In this document: piece by piece, positions 34,879 through 44,935 of the stretch
How positions within the stretch are numbered: position 1 is the stretch's first letter
How the letters are laid out: every line of letters begins with the position of its first letter
Origin: Camellia lanceoleosa
Taxonomy: Eukaryota > Streptophyta > Magnoliopsida > Ericales > Theaceae
Direction: 5' to 3'
Length of the DNA: 64,000 bases
Assembly (NCBI GenBank): GCA_025200525.1
Contig: CM045760.1
Coordinates: 46,271,932 to 46,335,931, forward strand
Made by a program: the position numbers and the translations under genes
Notes under the pieces: model-generated
Told to the model about the DNA's origin: nothing
The model's database searches: none
Seen by the model: only the letters and a program-made list of their open reading frames with translations

Positions 34879-35258
34879 CAAGGTTCTAAATCGCGGTATC
34901 GGGTAACGTAACGGTATCAATCGTGGAGTATCGGTATCGACAGTATCGATCGGTATGCATTGAGAATAGAGTGTCGCGGCGGTGAAATTTTAAAAATCAT
35001 TTTGCAGGTTTTTCAGCCTTTCTTTCCCGTATCGGTCCGAACCGGTGAGTATCGGCCTGTCGCAGCTTGTGTAACGGCTTGTGTAACGGTTACATGCCGA
35101 TACGTATAGGGACTCGGCCAATACTCCTGCAATTTTCAATCTCAGTGGTATTGCAATTTTCAATCTCAGTGGTATACCGACCTGTATCCGTCGCGGCACC
35201 CCATTTTTCTGATACGTATCGGCCAATACGTAGCGTATTGGCCGATATTTAGAACCAT
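34879..35258. mobile_element. MITE of 380 bp in the UGT coding region, 9-bp target duplication
   Basis: The direct repeat GGTCTAAAT occurs at 34870-34878 and 35259-35267. The element ends GGTTCTAAAT and ATTTAGAACC are inverted. The inside is rich in TATCGG/CCGATA words and a 24-bp unit (CAATTTTCAATCTCAGTGGT) is duplicated at about 35138-35175. A 9-bp duplication is typical of Mutator-like elements. No transposase. Confidence 0.8.
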
Positions 35259-35615
35259 GGTCTAAATGTGGCATTGAGACCAAAAAACGACGAAACATGA
35301 TTGGTGAGACGAGAAGAGATTGCAAAGGTTGTGAAAAGTCTTATGGAAGGAGAAGAAGGGAATAAGGTTTGCCGGAGAATGGAATGCCTGAAGGATGCTG
35401 CCGTGAAGGTCCACAGCGAAGATAGGAATTCTGTAAAATCATTATCAGAATTAGCATTCTAGTGGAAAAATCAAAAGAACATGTGAGACCAAATTGATCA
35501 TTCTAATTTCATTTTCTTTTATTTCTTGTTTGTCTTAATTTTCAGTTTTTGTTGTGTTGGGTATCCCATATGATTGTATTATATGTTTAGGTGTAGCATT
35601 GTTGTTGTTGGATCC

Positions 35616-36013
35616 GAGTTGTATTTAAAAATACTTGCTTGCAAAATGCAACAATGTGCAGTCTAGTAGCTTCGATGACAGCAATCACAAGATATGTGTT
35701 AACATCACATTGTAGTGTTGAATGAAGAATGCTTTTGAACTCTTATATTTTCTGATTATTAATATTAAACTCACAAAAGACTGCACCAAAACCATGAAAT
35801 GTATCTGAACTAAAGAGTTGTATTTAAAAATACTTGCTTGCAAAATGCAATAATGTGCTGTCCAGTAGCTTTGATGACATCAATAACAAGAAATGTGTTA
35901 ACATTACATTATAGTGTTGAATGAAGGATGCTTTTTAACTCTTATATTTTCTGATTATTAATATTTAACTCACAAAAGACTGCACCAAAACCATGAATTA
36001 TATCTGAACTAAA
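35616..36013 (+). repeat. Tandem duplication, period 199 bp
   Basis: Two copies beginning GAGTTGTATTTAAAAATACT at 35616 and 35815, nearly identical. They lie just downstream of the UGT stop codon. The adjoining stretches 35463-35615 and 36014-36346 show nothing further. Confidence 0.9.
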
Positions 36014-36346
36014 GTGTGAATTTTTTAATTGGTCCTTGAAAGAAGGGAATCTCATGTCCGGAAAAGTACCGTTAAAACTAGAAAAAAAAAATGCTCAGAA
36101 AGGAAACAAAATGTATTGTAAGTAACGGGTCTAAAATCACCATCCTGGCTGATATATCCCCATGTCCCAGACATCAAATGAGATATTGTCAATAATTTAA
36201 TTAATGATAAAGGGGATTGGAACTTAGTGAATCATTCTTTAATCTAGAATCTATAATAGTAAACCTCTCACAACCTCGTGAATCTAGATGAAAATAAACG
36301 CATCTCACAACCCGAGAGGTTAAGTTAGACCAAGTTACCATGCCAT

Positions 36347-36483
36347 TGTGAATTATGGCAGTTTATATTATTCATTAAGGATAGTTTAGTCTTTAGGTTG
36401 TTAGGGTTTGATTCTATTAGACTATATATATTTGTACTCATTTGATTTACCTTTCAATTAATCAATATGCAAGTTTGTTATCA
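36347..36483 (+). repeat. 5' LTR of the copia element (137 bp)
   Basis: Runs from TGTGAATTATGG to GTTTGTTATCA. Contains a TATA-like ACTATATATATTTG at about 36421-36434. The end is fixed by the adjoining primer site. Confidence 0.8.
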
Positions 36484-36495
36484 TGGTATCAGAGC
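36484..36495 (+). other. Primer-binding site (tRNA-iMet)
   Basis: TGGTATCAGAGC, a perfect match to the usual complement of initiator tRNA-Met, directly after the LTR. 36496-37098 is untranslated leader. Confidence 0.92.
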
Positions 36496-37098
36496 CACGA
36501 CCCAGATGTTAGCATATCTTTTGCAGGTCATCATTGACCATCGTAGCCCCTTTCTCTCTCTCTTTGCAAGGCCGTCGCTAGGGTTCTCTGTGTCCTCTGT
36601 TCTCTTTGCCGCATTTCGAAGCACTACACTCTTCTTGGTTACTGGTTCTGGTCTCTAGCTTGCATCTTTAACTTGTTTTGACCCATCATCTGGTTCAATC
36701 GAAGCTCTTGACGACGTGGAAGACTTTGTCGATGACCTCTTCCTTGGTGATGTGATCGTCGTAAGATGACATCGACCAGACAGTGTTGTAGAGGCATCGA
36801 TTTCAACCTATTTAGGGTTAGGGTTTGAACAACAGGAGCTCGAATAGGTCCAAGTATGGCTGCTCTAGTTCACACGATCAAAGTATCGACTTCTAGTTTT
36901 AGGTTCACTTTTTCTCTCTCTCGCTCGCTCTCTCTGCTCTGCCTTGGTTCTCTCTGATTAATTTTTGTGGTGATAAGGTTATTATAAGTTTGACTTGATT
37001 GATACTTGTGGTGATAAAGGTTATTATAAGTTTGACCTAATTGGTTCTATAATTATAGCAATTACAACTTTGGTTAGGCACTTTGCTTTGGTTTTACT

Positions 37099-38853
37099 GT
37101 GTTGCTTAATTATAGTACTATAGCTGATGATAAATTGCAAGCTATCATCACTAAGTTAGATTGTACCAATTACTCTTATTGGTCTCATGTAATGAAAAAT
37201 TTTATAATGGGTAAAGACATGTGGAACTATGTGATTAGTGTGACTATTAAACCTACGAAATCTCAAGAAATTGAGGCCAATGTTGCTAATTGGGATAAGA
37301 AAAATGCACAAATTCTTACTTGGTTTCATAATTTAGTTCAAACTATTATTGGTATAAATTTTTCCAAGTATTCTACTGCCAAACAAGTTTGGGACTATTT
37401 GAAAACCATGTACCTTGAGTCTAACTTTGCAAAACAGTATGAACTTGAGATGTCTATTCGCAGTGCTAATTAGAAAGATAAGTCTATTCACGAGTTCTAC
37501 AATGAGATGACTACTTATTGAGATCATCTTGCTTTGATGGAACCGTCATATTTGCAGTTACTTGACAGTTATACCAAGTATTGGGAGAAGTAACATGTTC
37601 AATTTCTTATGGCCCTTCGTGAACAATTTGAGCCACTTCGGGGAGCTATTCTTCATCGGTCTTCCTTGCCTTTTGTGGATGGTGCTGTTCGTGAGCTTAT
37701 TGTGGAAGAAACTCAATTTAAGGTGGCTCATGGTGCTCCTGCTTCTTAATCAGTTTTTGCCACTCCTCCACTGTTGCCTACCCCATATTCTCCTTTATTT
37801 CAGGTTACTAGTAAGCCTAAGCCTTGGGTTTCTATGGATGAGTGCAGCTTTTGTCGTTAGAAAGGCCATTGGAAACATGCTTGTCCTAAACTTTTGGAGC
37901 CTAAGGGTCGTCCATTTGGTCCACCATCCTCTAAGCCGACATTTTCGGGATCTCGCTCATCTACCGGCTTTTCTGTACCAGTTTCTGAGAATGGTCTGTC
38001 TTCCAATATGCAGTCTATGTTTGAGCAGTTCAAGTCTTTCATGGTGGCCAATCCAAATCTTTTATCCCAGGCCTCCGCTATGACTACAACTCAGTTAGGT
38101 TTGTCTGGTTCATCTTCTTTAGGTAATATCCATACTTCGTGGATTTTTTATTTTGGTTGTTCACATCATATGATCCCTATTGCATCTCTCCTTAGTAATT
38201 GTGTCTCCCCATCTTTTTCTATCACTATTGCTAAAGCTAATGGTTCTTCTATGCCTATACACTCTATTGGTTCTATTTCCTCTTTCCATTTATCTCTTTC
38301 TCCTGTATTTTATGTGCCTCACCTCTCACTTAGTCTTATTTCTATTAGTCAATTATCTGATTCCGGTTTTGATGTTGTTTTCTCTTCTTCTCATTGTGTT
38401 GTGCATGATCAGATATCCAAAAGACAGATTAGGATCAGGCGTAGAGTTGGAGAACTATATATCTTGGAGAGCTTGCATGTTCCTCTGGAAGTGCCTTCTA
38501 CAGCATTGTCTTCTTTTTGTTTAAACAATAAGTCTTCTTTATTTTATATTTGACATTCTAAGTTAGGTCATCTATCGAGTGATCATTTGAGGATGTTAGT
38601 TTAGTCTGGACATTTAAACAATTTCTTCATTGATGATATTTCTGAGTGTCGTGGTTGTAAACTGGCTAAAATGTCTGCTCTTCCTTTTAATAAAAGTAGT
38701 TTTATTTCATCTTCTCCTTTTCAATTGGTCTATACTGATGTTTGGGGTCCTTCCCTTATAGTTACCAAGGGTGTTTCGCAATATTATGTGTCTTTTGTGG
38801 ATGATTACAGTCGGTTTACCTAGGTTTATTTGATGACTCGAAAATTTGATTTC
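37099..38853 (+). pseudogene. Copia gag - protease - integrase start
   Basis: 37099-37473 is the gag domain (YSYWSHVMKNFIMGKDMWNY; then AKQVWDYLKTMY). It continues with stops and a frame change through 37530-37860 to a zinc knuckle (CSFCR, stop, KGHWKHAC). 37894-38553 has the protease region, where the active site reads IFYFGCSHHM in place of the usual DSGASHHM, so the catalytic Asp is gone. After a TGA at about 38551 come HSKLGHLSSDHLRML (GAG-pre-integrase), the zinc pair CRGCKLAK, VYTDVWGPS and FVDDYSRFT of the integrase core. The core ends abruptly at the inverted LTR junction. Confidence 0.85.
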
Positions 38854-38943
38854 TACAAATATATATAGTCTAATAGAATCAAACCCTAACAACCTAAAGA
38901 CTAAACTATCCTTAATGAATAATATAAACTACCATAATTCACA
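38854..38943 (-). repeat. Inverted fragment of the copia LTR
   Basis: Reverse complement of 36347-36436. The junction falls where the integrase reading TTCTACAAAT meets the LTR sequence CTACAAATATATATAG, a shared short stretch that could have mediated template switching. Confidence 0.88.
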
Positions 38944-39614
38944 GCCACATCCTTGCCCATGCTTGGGAAGACCATGATTGTTACTTAAAGGAATGTGACT
39001 AGTCCCATCTCACTTGAAGTATATAGAGAAGCTTTCCCTTCGGTCAAACTCTAAGTTGTCAATTTTGTTTAAAGTTCTTCCAATCTAGTTGAATTTTTTT
39101 AAGAATATGATGATTTCTCCTCTGTTTAGTTCGAATGGGACACAAATCACAACAATGGTGGAAAATTGTTTCTTTGTGTAGTTTGGATGTGACGCAAAGG
39201 GAGCAATGGAAGAGGATAGTCAGAGACATAAATATCTTCTAAGAGATTCTCTGAATTATTATTATTTATTTAAGTTCGAGAGAAGCATAATTGCATTAGC
39301 TGAGATTTTAACACTCTCTAATGGCCGGAATCTATAAATCATGCCGATCATTTGTCCTTTACTCTATTCTTGGTTCTACGTACACCGCAAATGATTGTTT
39401 AATGTAGAATTCTTTGATTTGAACAGGCTAAATACGAGGCCTTGGCCTTTATTTATATCATGAAATGCAAATGTGATTTTCAGTCTGCCCACTTCTAAAT
39501 TACACATAAGGGTCTAGTGACAATTGTGTTGTTAAATGTTGGAAAATTTACTAAAAAATGATAGGGATTCTTACATACTCCTGCTTGAGCAAAACTACTC
39601 TCTTTGACAATAAA
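38944..39614. other. Spacer without recognised features
   Basis: AT-rich with moderate complexity and no frame longer than about 60 codons. I see nothing to support. Confidence 0.5.
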
Positions 39615-40142
39615 ACTATGAAGCATGGGTACTCTAAAAATGGTATCATACGAGTACTGGGTACTTACCGGGTGCGGGTACACCAAATACATGTCGGGTA
39701 CGGCAAATACATTTGGGTACATCGTAGGTACGGTAGGGGTACGACAAAATGAAATTTTTTTTTTTGGCAGATGTTAGAATTTATTGCAACCTTTATTATT
39801 CTTCTTTCAATTTTAAAAATATCAAATAATTTATTTCTAACACCCTTTACCCATGAGTCATGATTTTGCTCTTTTTTGTATCCTATTTTACACAATTAAA
39901 AAAAGAAAAAGAAATAATTATATAACTTTTTAGACAAGTTGTTCTCTTTTTAGTTTTGATATTGAAACTTTGATTTGTATGTTGGATGTTTAGCTATAAA
40001 TTAAAAAAAAAAATTGATGTACCCCAACCGTACCCATACCCATACCCTACTTTTTTAAAAATTTGCCATATCGACGTACCCATATTGTACTATTGTACTT
40101 GTACCGGTATCTGTACCTGCACCAGCACCCATGCTTCATAGT
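39615..40142. mobile_element. MITE with perfect 16-bp inverted ends
   Basis: ACTATGAAGCATGGGT at 39615-39630 and its exact reverse complement at 40127-40142. Both halves carry GGGTAC/GTACCC words (GGGTACGG on the left, GTACCCATACCC on the right), extending the inverted repeat imperfectly by about 140 bp. 528 bp in all. Target duplication not clear. Confidence 0.75.
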
Positions 40143-40776
40143 AACAAAACCTCCATGAAAAAGAAAAATTTTAAATAAAGATAACTGCTATTAGCACTTA
40201 CTTAATTTCTTTAGACTCTTATTTCTTTGAACCCCTACCTTAGTTCCTAAATTTTAATAAGATTTTTTTGAATACTCCACTTAATACCAATTTTACTCAT
40301 ATTCATAATATCATCACACCCAAGTGGACACCCACCTAATTTTGCACACCATCTTTTCTTCTTCTCTCAGTAAACGATGAACGATTGAGAGACGATTGAG
40401 AAATGAATCGACTGTTCATTTCTTTTCCTTCTCTCATAAACGATGGTCTCTTTCTCCTTGTCTTCGTGAATGACAGTATTTCAGTCAAAAATATCGATAA
40501 TCTCTTCAACGGTCTCTTTGTTATTTTCTCAAGTAACCTCCAACTCCTAATCACATATTATTATTTTTTTTTGTTAAATTCGGAGTAAAGCCCTTGATAC
40601 GAGGAGTTTTAAAGGGAAAAACCTTTAAAAAAAATAAAAAATAAAATAGAAATAGAGAAAAAAATCTTACAAAATGGAACCATTCGGCATTCTAGAGCCA
40701 AACAAAATGTTTATGTTCAGCATTATATTATTGAACTAAATGTTTCTATTCAACACTGTATTACTGAACATAAATC

Positions 40777-41013
40777 TTAACAGTCAACAAACCAGTACCG
40801 AACCGAAAACGACCTAGAATCATAAATGAAAGATAATAAACTTATCAATGCAACGCTAACCTCATCAAAGTTGTTGTCATCATCCTCTATTGCTTTATAA
40901 GTATCAACGAATGGTGAAAATGACCATAAATGTATAAACTCGGAGTTTGTAATAGGATTGTTTGCAATATTAACTAATTTGGAATATCTAACACATTTGA
41001 AATCACTGGACAA
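40777..41013 (-). CDS. Unrecognised ORF, possible exon remnant
   Basis: 78 codons of mixed, globular-looking composition (several Trp, Phe and Cys; an acidic run EDDDNNFDE), unlike the low-complexity frames around it. A donor-like GAG|GTTAGC lies after the acidic run, so the true exon, if any, may end near 40860. I cannot name a family. 40143-40776 is spacer with an RNA-free, AT-rich character. Chance is quite possible. Confidence 0.25.
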   Translation of the reverse strand: MSSDFKCVRYSKLVNIANNPITNSEFIHLWSFSPFVDTYKAIEDDDNNFDEVSVALISLLSFIYDSRSFSVRYWFVDC

Positions 41014-41692
41014 AATGTTAACCGATTAGGTGGCTTTAAATATTTTTCATTGAAGATGAATACATGGGTTTAGGATGGTGATGAAGAAGAATGATTGGTA
41101 AGGAATATGTATATATGAGGATGAAGGTGGGTGTATAATACTGTAAAGTATTATTCTAACTGTTTTCATTTGGTTGGTGGATGTCCCATTAAAAATTGTC
41201 CTTTAATGTAATTTTATTTCATGGTATAATTGTAATAAAAAAAGAAGAAGAAGAAGAAGTAAGAATTAGAAGTCTAAAAAAGAAATTAGGTAAGTATTAA
41301 TAGTAGCAAACTAAATAGAAAATAAAAATTCATAAAGCCTAGCACCATTAAAACATCAAAGACAATCTTATGGGTATGGCATATTGTCAAACACATAATG
41401 AACACAATCATAACCCACATTCATAAACTCTATATGTTTCACGGGCATACTGTCAAACACATAATGAACAACTCAAAACTCATAATCATGAGCATAAATG
41501 AGAATTGGGTTCTATGACAACAATCACAACACATCCATGCGGAAGACATTAAAAAATTCATAAACCTTGCACCAATAAATGACACATAGATCCACATTCA
41601 TCGAAGACAATCTCATGGGCACGACATAAACAATCATAACTCACAATAGTATAGTTTTTTAATCAAACACAATCTCATGGAGTCATGGGCAT
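41014..41692. other. AT-rich spacer with short direct repeats
   Basis: At 41380-41470 the words GTCAAACACATAATGAACA and TCATAAACTCTAT recur. From about 41345 to 41690 phrases such as GACAATCTCATGGGCA repeat loosely. No coding potential. Confidence 0.55.
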
Positions 41693-44116
41693 TGTACCTC
41701 GACTTTTCTGCGCTTCTTTCGGAAGGCGAATAAGCCCTATAGTGTCGGACTCTCGTGGTTCAGAATTTTGTTTCACAAGTGCAATGTGAAATAATGAAAA
41801 TGCAAAAGAGTCAAAATCCGGCAATTCTTTTGGAAAATAGATGTTTTGAATCAAATGCCAAAAATGGATTTCTTTGCTAGATTTACAAAGTCACCACCTG
41901 AATATTTTGTTTTGGGAAATTTAGGAAACCTGAGACTCGTGTCAAAGGCCATTAGTCCGTCGTTACCAAAGTGTCTTGGTTCAGGAACTTAGGTACGAGA
42001 GGGGAAAGCCATGAATAGAACACCTCACTCGCCCGATCAAAGATCGGCCTCTACTAATCATGATGTGATTCTTATTTACATTATATGCTCTTGTTTCGGT
42101 TGTTAAACTAACTTTACTATGTGATGCATACAAGTATAGACTAATTTTACTATCATTGGAACATTCGATTCATGTTTGTTTTGAAAAAGTGTTTTGAATA
42201 TGTACCACTTGAAAAAGTGATCGCATATGAACATTATTCAAATTATTCCAATTCAAGCAAATAGCCTTCATCCACAAGCATTCAAGTAGTTTATCAATTA
42301 AGTAGTTAGCCTTATGGTAAGCATGCTAGGTATAGCAATAATCACACTCATGCATCATGCTAAAGCAAATAAAAGCTTACCTCGTACTCGAAGCCAAAAG
42401 AGAAACTAGTTAGAAAAATGCATGATTCCTATGCAACATGACTAATGCAACACATGCGATATGCAATGACTAGGCTCGATTACTAATATGATATATGGAT
42501 CAATTTGATAGCATGTGGTTAAACACGTATTCAACGAAGGATTGAAATAACGTTGCGATTAGAATGATGAATCGAGCCTCAATGTATGCAATACAAGTGG
42601 ATGTAAACATGAAGTATACTAAACGAAACATGATGCCCTAAACTAACCATCATAAGCTGGGAAATAAAAAGAAGAAAGACGTGGAGTTGGAGGACATACA
42701 CATTATTACATATTTATCCTCACGCAAGAGGGTCCGAATCAATGTCCGATAGTCCAAATTAAACTAATTTTTACAGAACCAAATGAATTAATAACTAACT
42801 AAATAATGAGTTACAAATCCAAAGATGCACAATGCTCGCGTGCGCAGCATCCAGAAGTTACCCAGTCTGCCTAGATTGTTCTGTTTCATTTTCAGACATT
42901 GCCTTTTATTTTTGCACAACACACTGCCTCACCTTTTATTGATGCCCGACCGGCCTTCACTGACACCTGGCCAGGCCTGCAGAAGGCCAGCCGTGGCTCT
43001 GTTCCATGTAAGTCCATTTGGTGCTCCAAAGTGAAAATAGTGCAGACAGAGTATTCTGGACTCTGTTTGTCCCTCTCACACTTCTCTGTCATAGGAAAGC
43101 CTCGAGAGAATGTTGAAATTGATTAAAAAATGATCAACGAGCAAATTGATTGCTTGATGATCTCGAGTGCAATTTTGGACAAAAATTGATAAATGAAATG
43201 GACTATAACCACCTCTCCCTCCTATCATAGAGTTAACTCAAAGAGTGAAGTAGAGACGCTTCAAGATTTGTCAAAACTTCATGAATTGATGTAGAACAAA
43301 CCTTGACACAATGGACTCGGCATAACATCCAGCCGAACCCCAAGCAATATAGTTCAATTTCTTTATGTTGGTTGGTTCATTTTAAGCCAATTCATTTAGT
43401 TGATTCCATTCTTTAGTCCATTTGTCCAAAGTGATGATTATGTCCTCTAAAAGGAGAGAAGCATCAAATGGGAAGTAATTCTCAACATGAAAGAGAGATT
43501 ACGCCGATGACAATGAATCTTCGTAGAGATTAAGCCATTAAGCGCAAAAGTCTAGTTCATGTGTTGAATAACCATCAACCATTTGAAACAACTCTCAAAT
43601 GAAATAAAGTGAGTGACAACTGGATTATTAAAATGAGATTATTAAATAAGGAAATTACTTAAAGAGAAAAGCTTAGAATAAACATGCAACAAGCTATAAA
43701 AGCAAACTTATGAGACAATAAGCAAACTAGTTAAAGCATTAGCTATTTAAATAAATTAAAACAGTCCTAAAACAACCCATAATAGGTGAAAAACAGTAGC
43801 TAAAAGCAAGAAAAAGTAAGTTAAAAGAATAGAGAAAAAGCTATGGAACAAAGCCTAAAGAGGGGTGGCTAACCCCTCCAATGTCAAGACCTCAAATCAT
43901 GTTTTTTGGGCCTCAACTCAACTCTGAAAATCAGTATATAAAGGCAAGAAAAATAAAAGAAAAGAGTATAACAAGATGAAGGAAGAAGGTGCAAAATTCT
44001 ACCTTTGAAAGAGAGGTAAGCTCTTTGTTGATAAACTTGATTCTAACACCCTCAAGCTTGAGTTATGGTTTTCAAAATCTCAATCAAGTTCCAAGTCCGA
44101 GCTCTATGTTGATATG

Positions 44117-44558
44117 TGTAGAGAAGTGGTTTGGAAATATTCTTTGGGTCCAATGAGATGCTCGAGATCCTCAGCTGGCACCTTGAAAAGCAATGAACAC
44201 TCCGGTCGGAGGTGCCGGAATTAGCACTCCGATGGATAAGTCAGTGTATATTTTCTTGGTTACTTCTCTCTTAAGTTAAGCTTACTTGTTCTCACATACC
44301 TCTCTTTGGTTGATGTTCCTCTATTTATATTTTCCTCTGGGCCTCAGAGTTGGGTCCACCTTTAGTCCACCGTGCAACTATTCACTCGGCTCCTTCTGTT
44401 GCTGACCAACCTTTACTCGGTTCCTTGCTCAACTGGTTCTATGGCCGATTAGGATACCCATGAATTTATATACGACGGCGCCAAATGCATTATATACGTC
44501 TTGATTCTCTAAGAATAATATTCGGCCTCTTCACATCCCCTAATACTCGGCTCCCACA
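44117..44558 (-). repeat. 3' LTR of the Tat element
   Basis: 442 bp, collinear without gaps with 56503-56944; I count about 25 substitutions by hand, mostly transitions. TATAAATAG on the minus strand at 44331-44339. Confidence 0.9.
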
Positions 44559-44575
44559 ATTGCCTCCCAAACACT
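44559..44575 (-). other. Polypurine tract of the Tat element
   Basis: Minus strand GTTTGGGAGGCAAT directly precedes the 3' LTR; primes plus-strand DNA synthesis in such elements. Only moderately purine-rich. Confidence 0.55.
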
Positions 44576-44935
44576 CCATTAACAACAGTTGGCTGGCGTG
44601 TTTGGTTTTGAACTTGAAAAGTCAGAGCCGAAATTCGGCGGTTAACCTCATTCCAACGCGAGTGTCAAAACGCACGTGCTTTACGGTCATAATTACAACT
44701 TCCCGCCCCTTCGTACACTTTCATTTATTATTATGATTTAAAATTTTGTTGTCTTTTCGAATGCGTGTATATTGTTTTGAATACTTGAAGCTCTTGGTCT
44801 GCCTTCCGATACACCTCTGCAACCTCTGTCCATTCTTCATTGTCTTCTTCGTCTCTTGTAAGTTCTCTTCCTCTTTATTTTGAATCCCATTTCCTTGTTT
44901 GTTTTCAATTTAGCGTATTCCATAGATTGACGAAA

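Larger units (their letters stand above)
29712..35462 (+). pseudogene. UDP-glycosyltransferase, UGT72-like, split by two insertions
   Basis: A single-exon plant UGT that would transfer glucose from UDP-glucose to small phenolics in the cytosol (the UGT72 family includes hydroquinone/monolignol glucosyltransferases). Part one, 29712-30214, has LLPSPGMGHLIPFVEFAKQL with the catalytic His at residue 17. It then loses frame at a 17-base A run (29860-29876) and continues in another frame with LIVDPFGLD (the catalytic Asp region). Part two, 34198-34878, contains a PSPG box of exactly 44 residues (W at 34711 to Q at 34842) with HCGWNS and WPLYAEQ. Part three, 35259-35462, holds the C-terminus (REEIAKVVKSLMEGEEG) with a frameshift and ends at TAG. 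A solo LTR and a MITE separate the parts. Substrate and subfamily are inferred from resemblance only. Confidence 0.88.
36347..38943 (+). mobile_element. Truncated Ty1/copia element ending in an inverted LTR piece
   Basis: A 137-bp 5' LTR (36347-36483), tRNA-iMet primer site, leader, gag, protease and integrase start lie on the plus strand. At 38853/38854 the integrase frame stops and 38854-38943 is the reverse complement of the first 90 bases of the LTR (36347-36436), with one or two differences. Flanks are GCCAT (36342-36346) and GCCAC (38944-38948), four of five bases alike, so the whole may have inserted as one unit. RT and RNase H are missing. The short LTR and gag type suggest the Ale/Retrofit lineage. 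Confidence 0.8.
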
